From a virus, in IMG/VR virus record IMGVR_UViG_3300005329_000027, positions 1 to 25,067 of that record: a stretch of 25,067 nt of DNA. One strand, written 5' to 3'. The notes under the pieces were generated by a model. That model did no database searches. It saw only the letters and a program-made list of their open reading frames with translations, and was not told the origin of the DNA. This document shows positions 6,585-12,834 of this stretch, piece by piece. The first letter of the stretch is position 1. Every line of letters begins with the position of its first letter. The translations under genes and the position numbers were made by a program.

Positions 6585-6844
6585 GCGCCGCAGAGGCCGA
6601 CGACCCGGCCGCCTTCGGCGCCGACGCCGACGCGCTCTTGGATCTCATCAAGCCGCTCCTGGCCGGGCAGTCGCCCGAGCTGCAGGGCGCCGTCATCAAC
6701 GATTTGGCGGCGATTTGGATAGCCGGCCATAGGGTTCCCGGCGATCGCGGCGAGGGCGACCGGACGCGCGAGGAGCTGCTGCGGATGCACGCCGAGCACG
6801 TGCGCGAGTTGGTCGCGATGTATGTGGGCGACGCGGATGGGTGA
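6581..6844 (+). CDS. Small acidic hypothetical protein
   Basis: 87 residues from a GTG at 6581 that overlaps the PEP-CTERM stop (GTGA), so translation is probably coupled. Mostly helical and acidic: DADALLDLIKPLLAGQSPEL, later EELLRMHAEHVRELVAMY. No membrane segment, no motif. Larger open frames reaching upstream to 6224 lie inside the PEP-CTERM gene and are discarded. Function unknown. Confidence 0.6.
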   Translation: MSAAEADDPAAFGADADALLDLIKPLLAGQSPELQGAVINDLAAIWIAGHRVPGDRGEGDRTREELLRMHAEHVRELVAMYVGDADG

Positions 6845-7070
6845 GTCGCCCCGGCCCGCGCCGCCCCCGCCCAACCGCGCGGTCGTCAGCGACGACGGCG
6901 TCATCCGGCTGATGGTCTACGCCTCCGGCATCGCCGACCCGCTCGGGGTCGTCGAGCTGTCGGCCGAGGCCGCGGCGCGGCTGGCGGCCGATCTGATCGG
7001 TGCCGCGGCGGCCCGGCTGGAGCGCGAGCGCAACGGCCGCATCGGCGTGCGAAGGGGGCCGGCGCAGTGA
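6837..7070 (+). CDS. Small hypothetical protein
   Basis: 77 residues from the ATG at 6837, overlapping the previous stop by 8 bp, with a GGCG-rich stretch upstream; an ATG at 6822 is possible but lies deeper in the previous gene. Pro-rich start (RPAPPPPNRAV), a short beta-like part (VIRLMVYASGIADPLGVVEL), then an Ala/Arg-rich helix. The stop overlaps the GTG of the radical SAM gene. Function unknown. Confidence 0.55.
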   Translation: MGESPRPAPPPPNRAVVSDDGVIRLMVYASGIADPLGVVELSAEAAARLAADLIGAAAARLERERNGRIGVRRGPAQ

Positions 7071-7906
7071 GCCGCCTGATCCGCGTCTTCCCGCGCCGCA
7101 CCAAGGCGACGCCCGACGACGACCTAGTGTATTGCGGACCGCCCGACCTGTTCGCCGAGGCGGACGAGGTGCATGTTTCGGTGTCGTTCACCTGGGACCG
7201 GGACCGCGCCGAGCAGCTCGCCGAGCAGTGGCGCTGGGTCGCCCCGGTCAAGGTCGGCGGCGTCGCGTATGGCGACGACAGCCTCGAGTTCATTCCAGGC
7301 CGCTACGTCAAGCCGGGGTACACGATCACCTCGCGCGGGTGTCCGCGGCGCTGCTGGTTCTGCGGCGTGTGGAAGAAGTGGCCCGAGCCGAACCTGCTCC
7401 CGATCGTGGATGGCTGGAACGTGCTCGACGACAATTTGCTGGCCTGCCCGACGCCGCACGTCGAGGCGGTCTTCGCCATGCTGCGCCGGCAGAAGCGGCG
7501 GGTCGAATTTACCGGCGGGCTCGAGGCGCTGGCGCTCGAGGACTATCAGGTTGAGTTGTTGGCGAGCCTCTCACCGCGCCCAACCATGTTCTTCGCCTAT
7601 GATCCTGGCGACGCGTTCGAGACGCTGGCGATCGCCGCGAGGAAGCTGCTTGCTGCTGGGTTCACGCGCGCTTCGCACCGAATGCGCTGCTATGTCCTGA
7701 TCGGGCATCCCAAGGACAGTTTCGACGCCGCGGCGGCCCGCCTCGGCCAGATGGTCGAGATAGGCTTTACGCCATTTGCCATGCTGTGGCGGCCGGAGAA
7801 GCACGAGCGGCGCTATACGCCTGGACCGCAGTGGCGAGCGTTCCAACGGCGGTGGGCGCGGCCGGCGATGATCCACGCGCGGCAGCCGCGGGGTCTCGCG
7901 GCATGA
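7067..7906 (+). CDS. Phage radical SAM protein
   Basis: 279 residues, GTG start overlapping the previous stop. The radical SAM signature CPRRCWFC (C92, C96, C99; CX3CX2C) sits in GYTITSRGCPRRCWFC, preceded by an N-terminal region with VHVSVSFTWD that could be a small Rossmann-like domain, and followed by strand-helix repeats of a partial TIM barrel (VEFTGGLEAL, PTMFFAYD, RCYVLIGHP). Such enzymes bind a 4Fe-4S cluster and cleave S-adenosylmethionine to start radical chemistry. Phage members are frequent but mostly without known substrate; nucleic-acid or protein modification is the usual guess. Next to a PAPS-reductase-like gene and with two methyltransferases in the same operon. Confidence 0.8.
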   Translation: MSRLIRVFPRRTKATPDDDLVYCGPPDLFAEADEVHVSVSFTWDRDRAEQLAEQWRWVAPVKVGGVAYGDDSLEFIPGRYVKPGYTITSRGCPRRCWFCGVWKKWPEPNLLPIVDGWNVLDDNLLACPTPHVEAVFAMLRRQKRRVEFTGGLEALALEDYQVELLASLSPRPTMFFAYDPGDAFETLAIAARKLLAAGFTRASHRMRCYVLIGHPKDSFDAAAARLGQMVEIGFTPFAMLWRPEKHERRYTPGPQWRAFQRRWARPAMIHARQPRGLAA

Positions 7907-8670
7907 GCGCGGTGAGCGAGCGCGCGGGGTGCATCGCGATCCCGCTGTCCTGCCATCGGTGCGGCCATGCCTGGGCGGACTGGCAGCCGCGCGATGTCAC
8001 GGTCGCGGCCTGGCTGGCGCGCGTGCTGCCGTTTCCGGTGCGCCGTGTAACGGCTGGCGACATCAAGCAGGGCATACGCGACCGGAGATCGGCACGTTCC
8101 GGGCGGTTCGCTGCCGTACCCTGGCACATCGCCAACCCCGACGGCAGCCTCGGCATGGGCGTCCGGCAATGCTCGGCCGAATACAAGCTCGAGCCGATCG
8201 CAAAGGAAGTGCGCCGCTTGCTCGGCAAGCCACATCCTGCCCGCATAGCGCCCGGCTCGGTGACAATGCTGCTCGGCATCAGCATCGACGAAGCGCACCG
8301 CATGAAGCCGCCCCGCCGCAAGTTCATGGTCAACAGCTACCCGCTGGTTGACCTCGGCATGCGCCGCTGGGACTGCCTGCAATGGATGAAGCGGGCCGGC
8401 TATCCCGAGCCGGGCAAGAGCGCCTGCATCGGTTGCCCGTACACCAGCAACGCACGCTGGCGGGATCGGCGCGACAACCAACCCGACGAGTGGCGGGAAG
8501 CTGTCGAGATGGACCGCGCCCTGCGCCAAGGCGATGCGCGCGGCATGCGCGGCCTCGAATACATGCACCGATCCTGCGTGCCGCTCGACCAGGTCGATCT
8601 GTCCACCGCTGCCGAGCGCGGCCAACCCGACCTGTTCGGCAACGAGTGCGAGGGCGTGTGCGGTGTTTAG
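7903..8670 (+). CDS. PAPS-reductase-like protein lacking the N-terminal PP-loop
   Basis: 255 residues from the ATG at 7903 (ATGA overlap with the radical SAM gene). The middle and C-terminal parts match the phage PAPS-reductase/adenine nucleotide alpha-hydrolase group: PFPVRRVTAGDI (44-55), VRQCSAEYKLEPIAKEVRRL (~87-106), then a WDCLQWMKRAGYPEPGKSAC-IGCPYTSNARWRDR block. The usual N-terminal ATP-binding SGGKDS loop is missing. In its place is a short segment with CHRCGHAW, which looks like the start of a zinc-ribbon phage protein. The gene thus looks like a deletion fusion, or a family version that lost ATP chemistry. The frame is intact for 255 codons, so it is not an obvious pseudogene. Confidence 0.7.
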   Translation: MSAVSERAGCIAIPLSCHRCGHAWADWQPRDVTVAAWLARVLPFPVRRVTAGDIKQGIRDRRSARSGRFAAVPWHIANPDGSLGMGVRQCSAEYKLEPIAKEVRRLLGKPHPARIAPGSVTMLLGISIDEAHRMKPPRRKFMVNSYPLVDLGMRRWDCLQWMKRAGYPEPGKSACIGCPYTSNARWRDRRDNQPDEWREAVEMDRALRQGDARGMRGLEYMHRSCVPLDQVDLSTAAERGQPDLFGNECEGVCGV

Positions 8671-8730
8671 CGCGCTTTGCACCTTGCCGCGGCCGGCGTG
8701 CGTCGCTTACGCTGTCCGGCGGAGTAATCC

Positions 8731-8930
8731 TTGGGAGAAATATCCCGGAAATAGCAAAACCCGCCGAGGCGGCGGGTCTGCATATTCGGCGATGCGGGGA
8801 ACAAAGCCCCCGAGCTCAGTGCGTTGCAACGCTGAGCTTTCCCCACATCGCCGGCTTTTGCAAGCCCGAAGTTCGGGCCACGGGAATCGTGCGCCCGAAT
8901 GCCGCCTCCAGCCGGGTTGCGCCCGCAACC
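8731..8930. other. Structured non-coding block before the replication gene
   Basis: The only gap above 120 bp in the 3861-12626 operon. It holds a chain of inverted repeats: GGGA/TCCC (8733-8746), ACCCGCC/GGCGGGT (8759-8777), a 15-bp stem CGGCGATGCGGGGAA/TTCCCCACATCGCCG (8787-8801 with 8839-8853, one C-A mismatch) enclosing AGCTCAG/CTGAGCT (8813-8838), then GCCCGAA/TTCGGGC (8864-8878) and GGTTGC/GCAACC (8915-8930). Several arms have two possible partners. It ends directly at the ribosome binding site of the DUF1376 gene. It could be a cis-acting RNA switch or attenuator, a small RNA, or a replication origin. I recognise no known family. Confidence 0.6.
8759..8777. terminator. Hairpin ACCCGCC-GAGGC-GGCGGGT, possible leftward terminator
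   Basis: Perfect 7-bp stem with a 5-base loop. On the plus strand it is preceded by AAAA but not followed by a T-run; read leftward it ends in GGGTTTTGC. It resembles an intrinsic terminator for leftward transcripts, or simply the first hairpin of the structured block. Confidence 0.35.
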
Positions 8931-8945
8931 AGGGGAGCATGACGC

Positions 8946-9761
8946 ATGATTAAACTCCGGCACGTACCCTTTTTCTCGGACGAGTGGCTGGTCGGGACGG
9001 CAACGATGCCGGTTGCCGACGTGGGCGTCTACATCCAGGCCGTTGCGCTGATCTACAGCCACGGCGGCGAGGTCGAGTCTGACGAGTTGCGGCGCATCGT
9101 GCGATGCCGGAAACAGGTCTTTGAGGCGTCGCTCGGCAGGCTGCTGGCGGCCGGCAAATTGACCCTGCATGGAACCCGACTGCGGTCGGAACGCTGCACG
9201 ACGACGATACGAACGTGTCGTGAAAGAGTCCTGAAGCTGACAGATAACGGTCGCAAAGGAGGACGTCCTCCGAACGAAATCAAGGACTTGCCGAAACCAA
9301 ATGGTTCTTACGCGCGCGCGAAAGGGAACCAGAGTCTAAAAGAAGATTCTTTAAGAGAAGAAGGGGAGGGGCTGGGTCGCTGCGCTCCCTCAGAGGAGGT
9401 CGCCGCAGAGGGCAGCGACCCGCCGGCACCTGCCGTCATCGAACCGGAGGACACCGAACCCAGCGTCGAGGTGGACGCCCTCGTTGCGTCTGCCGTTGCC
9501 CACCTGGAAGGCAAGCGGACGCGGGTCGCCGACCCCGTGGCGTACCAGCGCGGCATCGAGGCCGCCAAGTGGCAGAACTGGCTCGCCAGCCTGCATCCGC
9601 TGGTCGCCCAGCATCTTTCCGGCGCGGCGCTCTGGCCTGCCTACCAAGCCATCAGCGACGCACAGGCGGCCGGGTCGCGGGAGGCGACCCCGCGGGACGT
9701 CCGGGATGTGCTCAACCGCATCGCCAAACTCCGCCCGCCCGAGATGAGGGCCGCCGCATGA
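8946..9761 (+). CDS. DUF1376 / YdaU-like replication protein
   Basis: 271 residues. GGGGAG lies eight bases before the ATG at 8946; an earlier ATG at 8939 opens only a four-codon frame. The N-terminal ~110 residues match the DUF1376 winged-helix type: FFSDEWLVGTATMPVADVGV (9-28), a YIQAVALIYSHGGEVE helix, IVRCRKQVFEASLGRLLAAG, ending in NGRKGGRPPNE. A Glu/Pro-rich linker (~135-170) and a helical C-terminal region follow. Phage proteins of this type sit where lambda encodes O and are thought to act in replication initiation or primosome loading. The hairpin-rich block directly upstream may contain its binding sites. The downstream HNH gene starts inside its stop codon. Confidence 0.8.
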   Translation: MIKLRHVPFFSDEWLVGTATMPVADVGVYIQAVALIYSHGGEVESDELRRIVRCRKQVFEASLGRLLAAGKLTLHGTRLRSERCTTTIRTCRERVLKLTDNGRKGGRPPNEIKDLPKPNGSYARAKGNQSLKEDSLREEGEGLGRCAPSEEVAAEGSDPPAPAVIEPEDTEPSVEVDALVASAVAHLEGKRTRVADPVAYQRGIEAAKWQNWLASLHPLVAQHLSGAALWPAYQAISDAQAAGSREATPRDVRDVLNRIAKLRPPEMRAAA

Positions 9762-10333
9762 GCGCGGAAGAACATCGCCCCTGCGAACGGTTATGCGAGG
9801 GACCGTGCGGGAGGTATAAACACCACAGCCGGTTTCGGAGTTGGCGGGACTCCAGACACGGTACGGTGTCTGTGTACTTCAGACCCGTGTGCAAGGATTG
9901 TGAGCAGAAGGCCCGCAACGAGAAAAAGAATGCTGATCGACCGCATGCGATCATCGAACAAAGAGCACGAACAGCCGCAACCAGAGCCGGTGCCTCTTTA
10001 GAGTTCTTTTGGATCGAGATGAACTATCAGAGCCTCGTCCCGATACTTCGCGCGCTGATGACGCCTGAAGGTCGATGCCAAGGTTGTGGTCACGAGTTCG
10101 TGAACGAGCGTGACATTCAAATAGAGCACTGCGAGCCGCCGCAACATTCTCAGGACTGGGCGCGATTGCATACACGAAACCTGCGGCTGTTTTGTGGGTC
10201 GTGCAATAACACGAAAGGCAAGAAGCCCTTCTCACAGTGGCTCGACGAGCAAGAAGAATGCCGTCTAAGCAACAAACAACAACCGCCAAAAAGCCGTCAG
10301 ATCGACCTGTTTGAAGGCATGGGTCAGCCATGA
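9758..10333 (+). CDS. HNH endonuclease with zinc-binding cysteines
   Basis: 191 residues from the ATG at 9758 (ATGA overlap). Two cysteine groups: N-terminal C9/C13/C17 with C45-x2-C48, and an HNH module with C107-x2-C110, H124 (QIEHCEPP), N141 (TRNLRLFC), C146-x2-C149 and N150/N151. The order C-x2-C, H, N, C-x2-C is that of HNH nucleases with a structural zinc. Located in the replication block, not beside the terminase, so it may be a homing-type or replication-linked nuclease rather than the packaging HNH (a separate one is at 13225). The region of 9.8-10.3 kb looks less GC-rich than its surroundings, which could mark a later acquisition. Confidence 0.82.
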   Translation: MSAEEHRPCERLCEGPCGRYKHHSRFRSWRDSRHGTVSVYFRPVCKDCEQKARNEKKNADRPHAIIEQRARTAATRAGASLEFFWIEMNYQSLVPILRALMTPEGRCQGCGHEFVNERDIQIEHCEPPQHSQDWARLHTRNLRLFCGSCNNTKGKKPFSQWLDEQEECRLSNKQQPPKSRQIDLFEGMGQP

Positions 10334-10599
10334 CCGACGCCACCGATAACCCGGCGTGGCCCGACTGGCTCGCCGCGATCTACGGCCCGGCGCCGAAGGG
10401 GCCACGGCTGCGCGCCGAAGCCTTGCGCAAGGACGCCGAACGCAAGGCCGCGATCGACCGGCGCCTCGACGCCATGCCGTTCCGGCGGCTCGAGGACGAA
10501 ACCAGGCCGCCCCCGCCGCCGCACACCTACACCGCCGACGAGCTGCGCCGCGCCCGCATCGCGCTCGGCCTCGAGCCGCAGCAACAGGCAGCGGAGTAG
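10330..10599 (+). CDS. Small hypothetical protein
   Basis: 89 residues, ATG overlapping the HNH stop (ATGA). Trp-rich start (NPAWPDWLAAIYGPAPKGP), a basic helix (RLRAEALRKDAERKAAIDRR), a Pro run, then TYTADELRRARIALGL, a short helix reminiscent of small phage proteins near replication genes. No membrane segment or known domain. Function unknown. Confidence 0.6.
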   Translation: MTDATDNPAWPDWLAAIYGPAPKGPRLRAEALRKDAERKAAIDRRLDAMPFRRLEDETRPPPPPHTYTADELRRARIALGLEPQQQAAE

Positions 10600-10605
10600 C
10601 CCGCC

Positions 10606-10785
10606 ATGATCGTCCGCCTCACGTACACCAACGCCATGCCGGTCCCGGTCGAGATCCGCTCGAACGTGGCCAGCGACCAGCCGCTCCAGCCCAGCCAAGC
10701 GCTCGAACTGACGCTCGAGCTGCACGAGGGCGCGGACGGCATCGCCGAGTTGCAACTCGCCTGCGCGCCAGGGACACCGCCATGA
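10606..10785 (+). CDS. Very small hypothetical protein
   Basis: 59 residues: starts MIVRLTYTNAMPVPVEIRSN, ends CAPGTPP, with an acidic beta/helix pattern in between. It begins six bases after the previous stop and its TGA overlaps the next ATG (ATGA). That tight tiling, and codon use like its neighbours, are the reasons to accept so short a gene. No recognisable domain. Confidence 0.5.
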   Translation: MIVRLTYTNAMPVPVEIRSNVASDQPLQPSQALELTLELHEGADGIAELQLACAPGTPP

Positions 10786-10937
10786 TCGCCACCCTGTGCC
10801 TCGTCGTCGCGCTGGCCTTCGCCTTGCTGTCCGCCACCGGCGTTCCCGAACACCCGCGCTGGCGCCACCTGCCGGCGGCAATCGCGTTCCTCGTGCTGGC
10901 ATTGCTGCTGGCCCGCCTGCCGTGGATGCCGCCATGA
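10782..10937 (+). CDS. Small two-helix membrane protein
   Basis: 51 residues with two hydrophobic helices, MIATLCLVVALAFALLSATG (1-20) and AAIAFLVLALLLARL (~33-47), joined by a short basic loop (EHPRWRHLP). It overlaps both neighbours by 4 bp. A holin-like topology is possible, but its position in the early/middle operon and its very small size make a superinfection or membrane-modulating role equally likely. Function unknown. Confidence 0.5.
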   Translation: MIATLCLVVALAFALLSATGVPEHPRWRHLPAAIAFLVLALLLARLPWMPP

Positions 10938-11173
10938 CGCTGGCCGAGGTGCTGGCGGCGGTCGACCGCGACAGCCGCGACGCGCTGGTGCTGGCGGTCG
11001 AGGACGCGCTCGCCGGCCACGAGGCCCCGGAGGTGTTCATCGTCTGCTGCTACTTCACCGCGCTCGCCATCGCTCGCATGCCGTGCGGCGATTGCGACGC
11101 GCTACTCGACGACATGCCGCGGATCTTGCGCGGGGTCATCGCCAGCGAACTCGAGACGGTGACCCGGCAGTGA
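10934..11173 (+). CDS. Small helical hypothetical protein
   Basis: 79 residues from the ATG at 10934 (overlapping the previous stop). Starts MTLAEVLAAVDRDSRDALVL and has a Cys-containing middle (VFIVCCYFTALAIARMPCGD-CD) followed by an amphipathic helix. CC and C-x2-C spacing could bind metal but is not a known motif. Its stop overlaps the GTG of the methyltransferase gene. Confidence 0.55.
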   Translation: MTLAEVLAAVDRDSRDALVLAVEDALAGHEAPEVFIVCCYFTALAIARMPCGDCDALLDDMPRILRGVIASELETVTRQ

Positions 11174-12105
11174 GCGTGCGCCTCCTCACCGGCGATTGCC
11201 GCGACGTCCTCAAGACGCTGCCCAGCGAGAGCGTGCATTGCGTCGTGACCAGCCCGCCGTACTACGGGCTGAGGGATTATGGCGTTGCCGGGCAGATCGG
11301 GCTTGAAACATCGCCGGCCGAGTATGTCGCGGCGCTGGTGGAGGTGTTTCGCGAGGTTCGAAGGGTGTTGCGAAGCGATGGTACATGCTGGGTCGTGATC
11401 GGGGATAGCTACGCGAGCGGAGGACGATCGACGTTCCGCAGTAGCGCGAGCAAGAACAAGGGCCAGCAAGTGCAAGACGATATGTTGCGGCCGGTTGATC
11501 CTGAAGGGATTAAACCGAAAGACCTTCTCGGCATTCCCTGGCGTGTCGCTTTCGCGCTTCAGGATGACGGCTGGTATCTGCGCCAGGATATAATCTGGTC
11601 GAAACCGAACCCGATGCCGGAGAGCGTCACCGACCGCTGCACAAAGGCGCATGAGTATGTGTTCTTGCTGAGCAAGTCGCCGCGGTATTACTACGATGCG
11701 GAGGCGATTTCTGAAGCGTCGGCTTATCCTGGTGATGAGCGGCATCTTAGAACTGATAAAACAATCGAGTTCGCGATGCCTGATGGTGGATCACGCGCAC
11801 GAACAGCTAATCCGACAGGATTGACCCGCAACCGCCGCTCCGTGTGGACCGTCGCCAGCCAACCCTATGCGCAAGCCCACTTCGCCACATTTCCCCCGGC
11901 GCTGGTCGAGCCGTGCATCCTGGCCGGTTGTCCGAAAGGCGGAATCGTGCTCGACCCGTTCGCCGGCGCCGGCACGACATGCCTGGTCGCGGACCGGCTC
12001 GGCCGCAGCGCCATCGGGATCGAGCTCAATCCCGACTACGGCGGCATGGCACATCGGCGCGTCGTCGACGATGCCGGCCTCTTTGCGCAGGTGGCCGCCG
12101 AATGA
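11170..12105 (+). CDS. DNA methyltransferase, TSPPY type (N4-cytosine or N6-adenine)
   Basis: 311 residues from a GTG at 11170 that overlaps the previous stop. Motif IV TSPPYYGLRDYG (27-38) is near the N-terminus and motif I DPFAGAGTT (262-270) followed by GIELNPDY near the C-terminus, the beta-class order of the N6/N4 methylase family. SPPY is more usual for N4-cytosine enzymes, while the methylase at 5304 has DPPY, so the two probably make different modifications. Residues ~95-240 hold the variable target-recognition part. No restriction partner is present. Likely roles are protection from host restriction or regulation of gene expression. Confidence 0.88.
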   Translation: MSVRLLTGDCRDVLKTLPSESVHCVVTSPPYYGLRDYGVAGQIGLETSPAEYVAALVEVFREVRRVLRSDGTCWVVIGDSYASGGRSTFRSSASKNKGQQVQDDMLRPVDPEGIKPKDLLGIPWRVAFALQDDGWYLRQDIIWSKPNPMPESVTDRCTKAHEYVFLLSKSPRYYYDAEAISEASAYPGDERHLRTDKTIEFAMPDGGSRARTANPTGLTRNRRSVWTVASQPYAQAHFATFPPALVEPCILAGCPKGGIVLDPFAGAGTTCLVADRLGRSAIGIELNPDYGGMAHRRVVDDAGLFAQVAAE

Positions 12106-12626
12106 GCCGCGCGTCCCGTTTCCTGGCCGCCTTGGATGCCACGTTGCCGCCCGAGCGCCTGCAGCATGGCCGGGTCGAGCGGGTGAGCGAGACGGTGGCG
12201 GACAGCGCCGGCGGCATCGGGCGGCCATACATCGCCGAAGGGCTTCTCAGCATGCTGGAGCGGCGGGGCCAGATCAGCCGGGCGCAGCGCACGGCCGGCG
12301 AGCAATTCGCGGAGTGGTTCCGACTGGCCGCCCTCGACCCGCTGCGCGCCGCCGACATGGGCCAGCGCATCCCCTCCGGCAGGGCCACGACTGGCGTCGC
12401 GATCGAACACGCGCGGCGCCGCGTCAACGCCGCGCTCGACGCCTGCGGCGGCATCGGCAGCCCGTGCGGCTGCGCCTGCTGGTATGTGCTCGGCCTCGAG
12501 TTATCGATCGCCGAGTTCGCCCGCCGCGAAGGGTGGGCCGGCAGGCCGATGCGCCACGAGACGGCCCGGCACCTGCTGGTCGGTGCGCTGAGCGTCTTGG
12601 CGGCGCACTACGGAAAAACCGGTTGA
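12102..12626 (+). CDS. DUF6456-like protein, probable late-gene regulator
   Basis: 174 residues from the ATG at 12102 (ATGA overlap). The second half resembles the DUF6456 region found at the end of many alphaproteobacterial regulatory proteins: LLSMLERRGQISRAQRTAGE (~48-67), then ARRRVNAALDACGGIGSPCG, a WYVLGLELSIAEFARREGW helix-turn-helix-like stretch, and ETARHLLVGALSVLAAHYG at the end. No catalytic motif. As the last gene before a TTGACA promoter and a strong terminator that precede all structural genes, it sits exactly where lambda encodes its late antiterminator Q. Late-regulator function is inference from position and DNA-binding look. Confidence 0.6.
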   Translation: MSRASRFLAALDATLPPERLQHGRVERVSETVADSAGGIGRPYIAEGLLSMLERRGQISRAQRTAGEQFAEWFRLAALDPLRAADMGQRIPSGRATTGVAIEHARRRVNAALDACGGIGSPCGCACWYVLGLELSIAEFARREGWAGRPMRHETARHLLVGALSVLAAHYGKTG

Positions 12627-12652
12627 CAAGCCGTGGAATTTATTTGGATGAT
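12623..12652 (+). promoter_or_regulatory. Candidate late promoter
   Basis: A perfect -35 TTGACA (12623-12628) overlaps the stop of the regulator gene. GATGAT (12647-12652) follows after 18 bases as a weaker -10. The A/T-rich spacer stands out in a GC-rich genome. A terminator follows about 50-80 bp downstream, as in lambda pR'-tR'. The -10 match is only 4 of 6, so the exact start is unsure. Confidence 0.45.
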
Positions 12653-12681
12653 TTATGCAATCCCTTCGAATTGTCACTCCA

Positions 12682-12699
12682 CGGTGGGCATACCCACCG
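12682..12699 (+). other. Hairpin CGGTGGG-CATA-CCCACCG
   Basis: Perfect 7-bp stem with a CATA loop, lying between the putative late promoter and the terminator. It overlaps a 10-bp inverted repeat, CACTCCACGG (12675-12684) / CCGTGGAGTG (12754-12763), whose arms bracket the terminator; CCGTGGA also occurs at 12631-12637. It may be a pause or antiterminator-loading element. Confidence 0.4.
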
Positions 12700-12702
12700 G
12701 AG

Positions 12703-12731
12703 CCCGCCCGGAACCATCCGCGGCGGGTTTT
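12703..12731 (+). terminator. Rho-independent terminator before the late genes
   Basis: CCCGCC-CGGA-ACCA-TCCG-c-GGCGGG: ten base pairs with one bulged C and a four-base loop, followed by TTTTGCGTTT. It would stop early transcription after the regulator gene and require antitermination or a later promoter for the structural genes. Confidence 0.75.
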
Positions 12732-12834
12732 GCGTTTAAGTGCGCTGGGAAGCCCGTGGAGTGGCCTGTTTGCCGGACCCGACCCGGAATAGCCAAAAGC
12801 CGCCTCATGGCATCAGGTGGTCACGGCAGGCGAT
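12732..12834. other. Non-coding stretch, no clear content
   Basis: Lies between the terminator and the end of the leftward secreted-protein gene. Apart from CCGTGGAGTG (12754-12763), one arm of the inverted repeat around the terminator, I see no gene or strong hairpin. A 103-codon open frame running through 12633-12944 has low-quality composition and no ribosome binding site and was not accepted. Confidence 0.4.

Noticed and set aside
8939-8953. Mini-ORF ATG ACG CAT GAT TAA at the ribosome binding site of the replication gene
   Set aside because: Its ATG is only one base from the GGGGAG site, too close for efficient initiation; treated as chance, although a regulatory role cannot be excluded.
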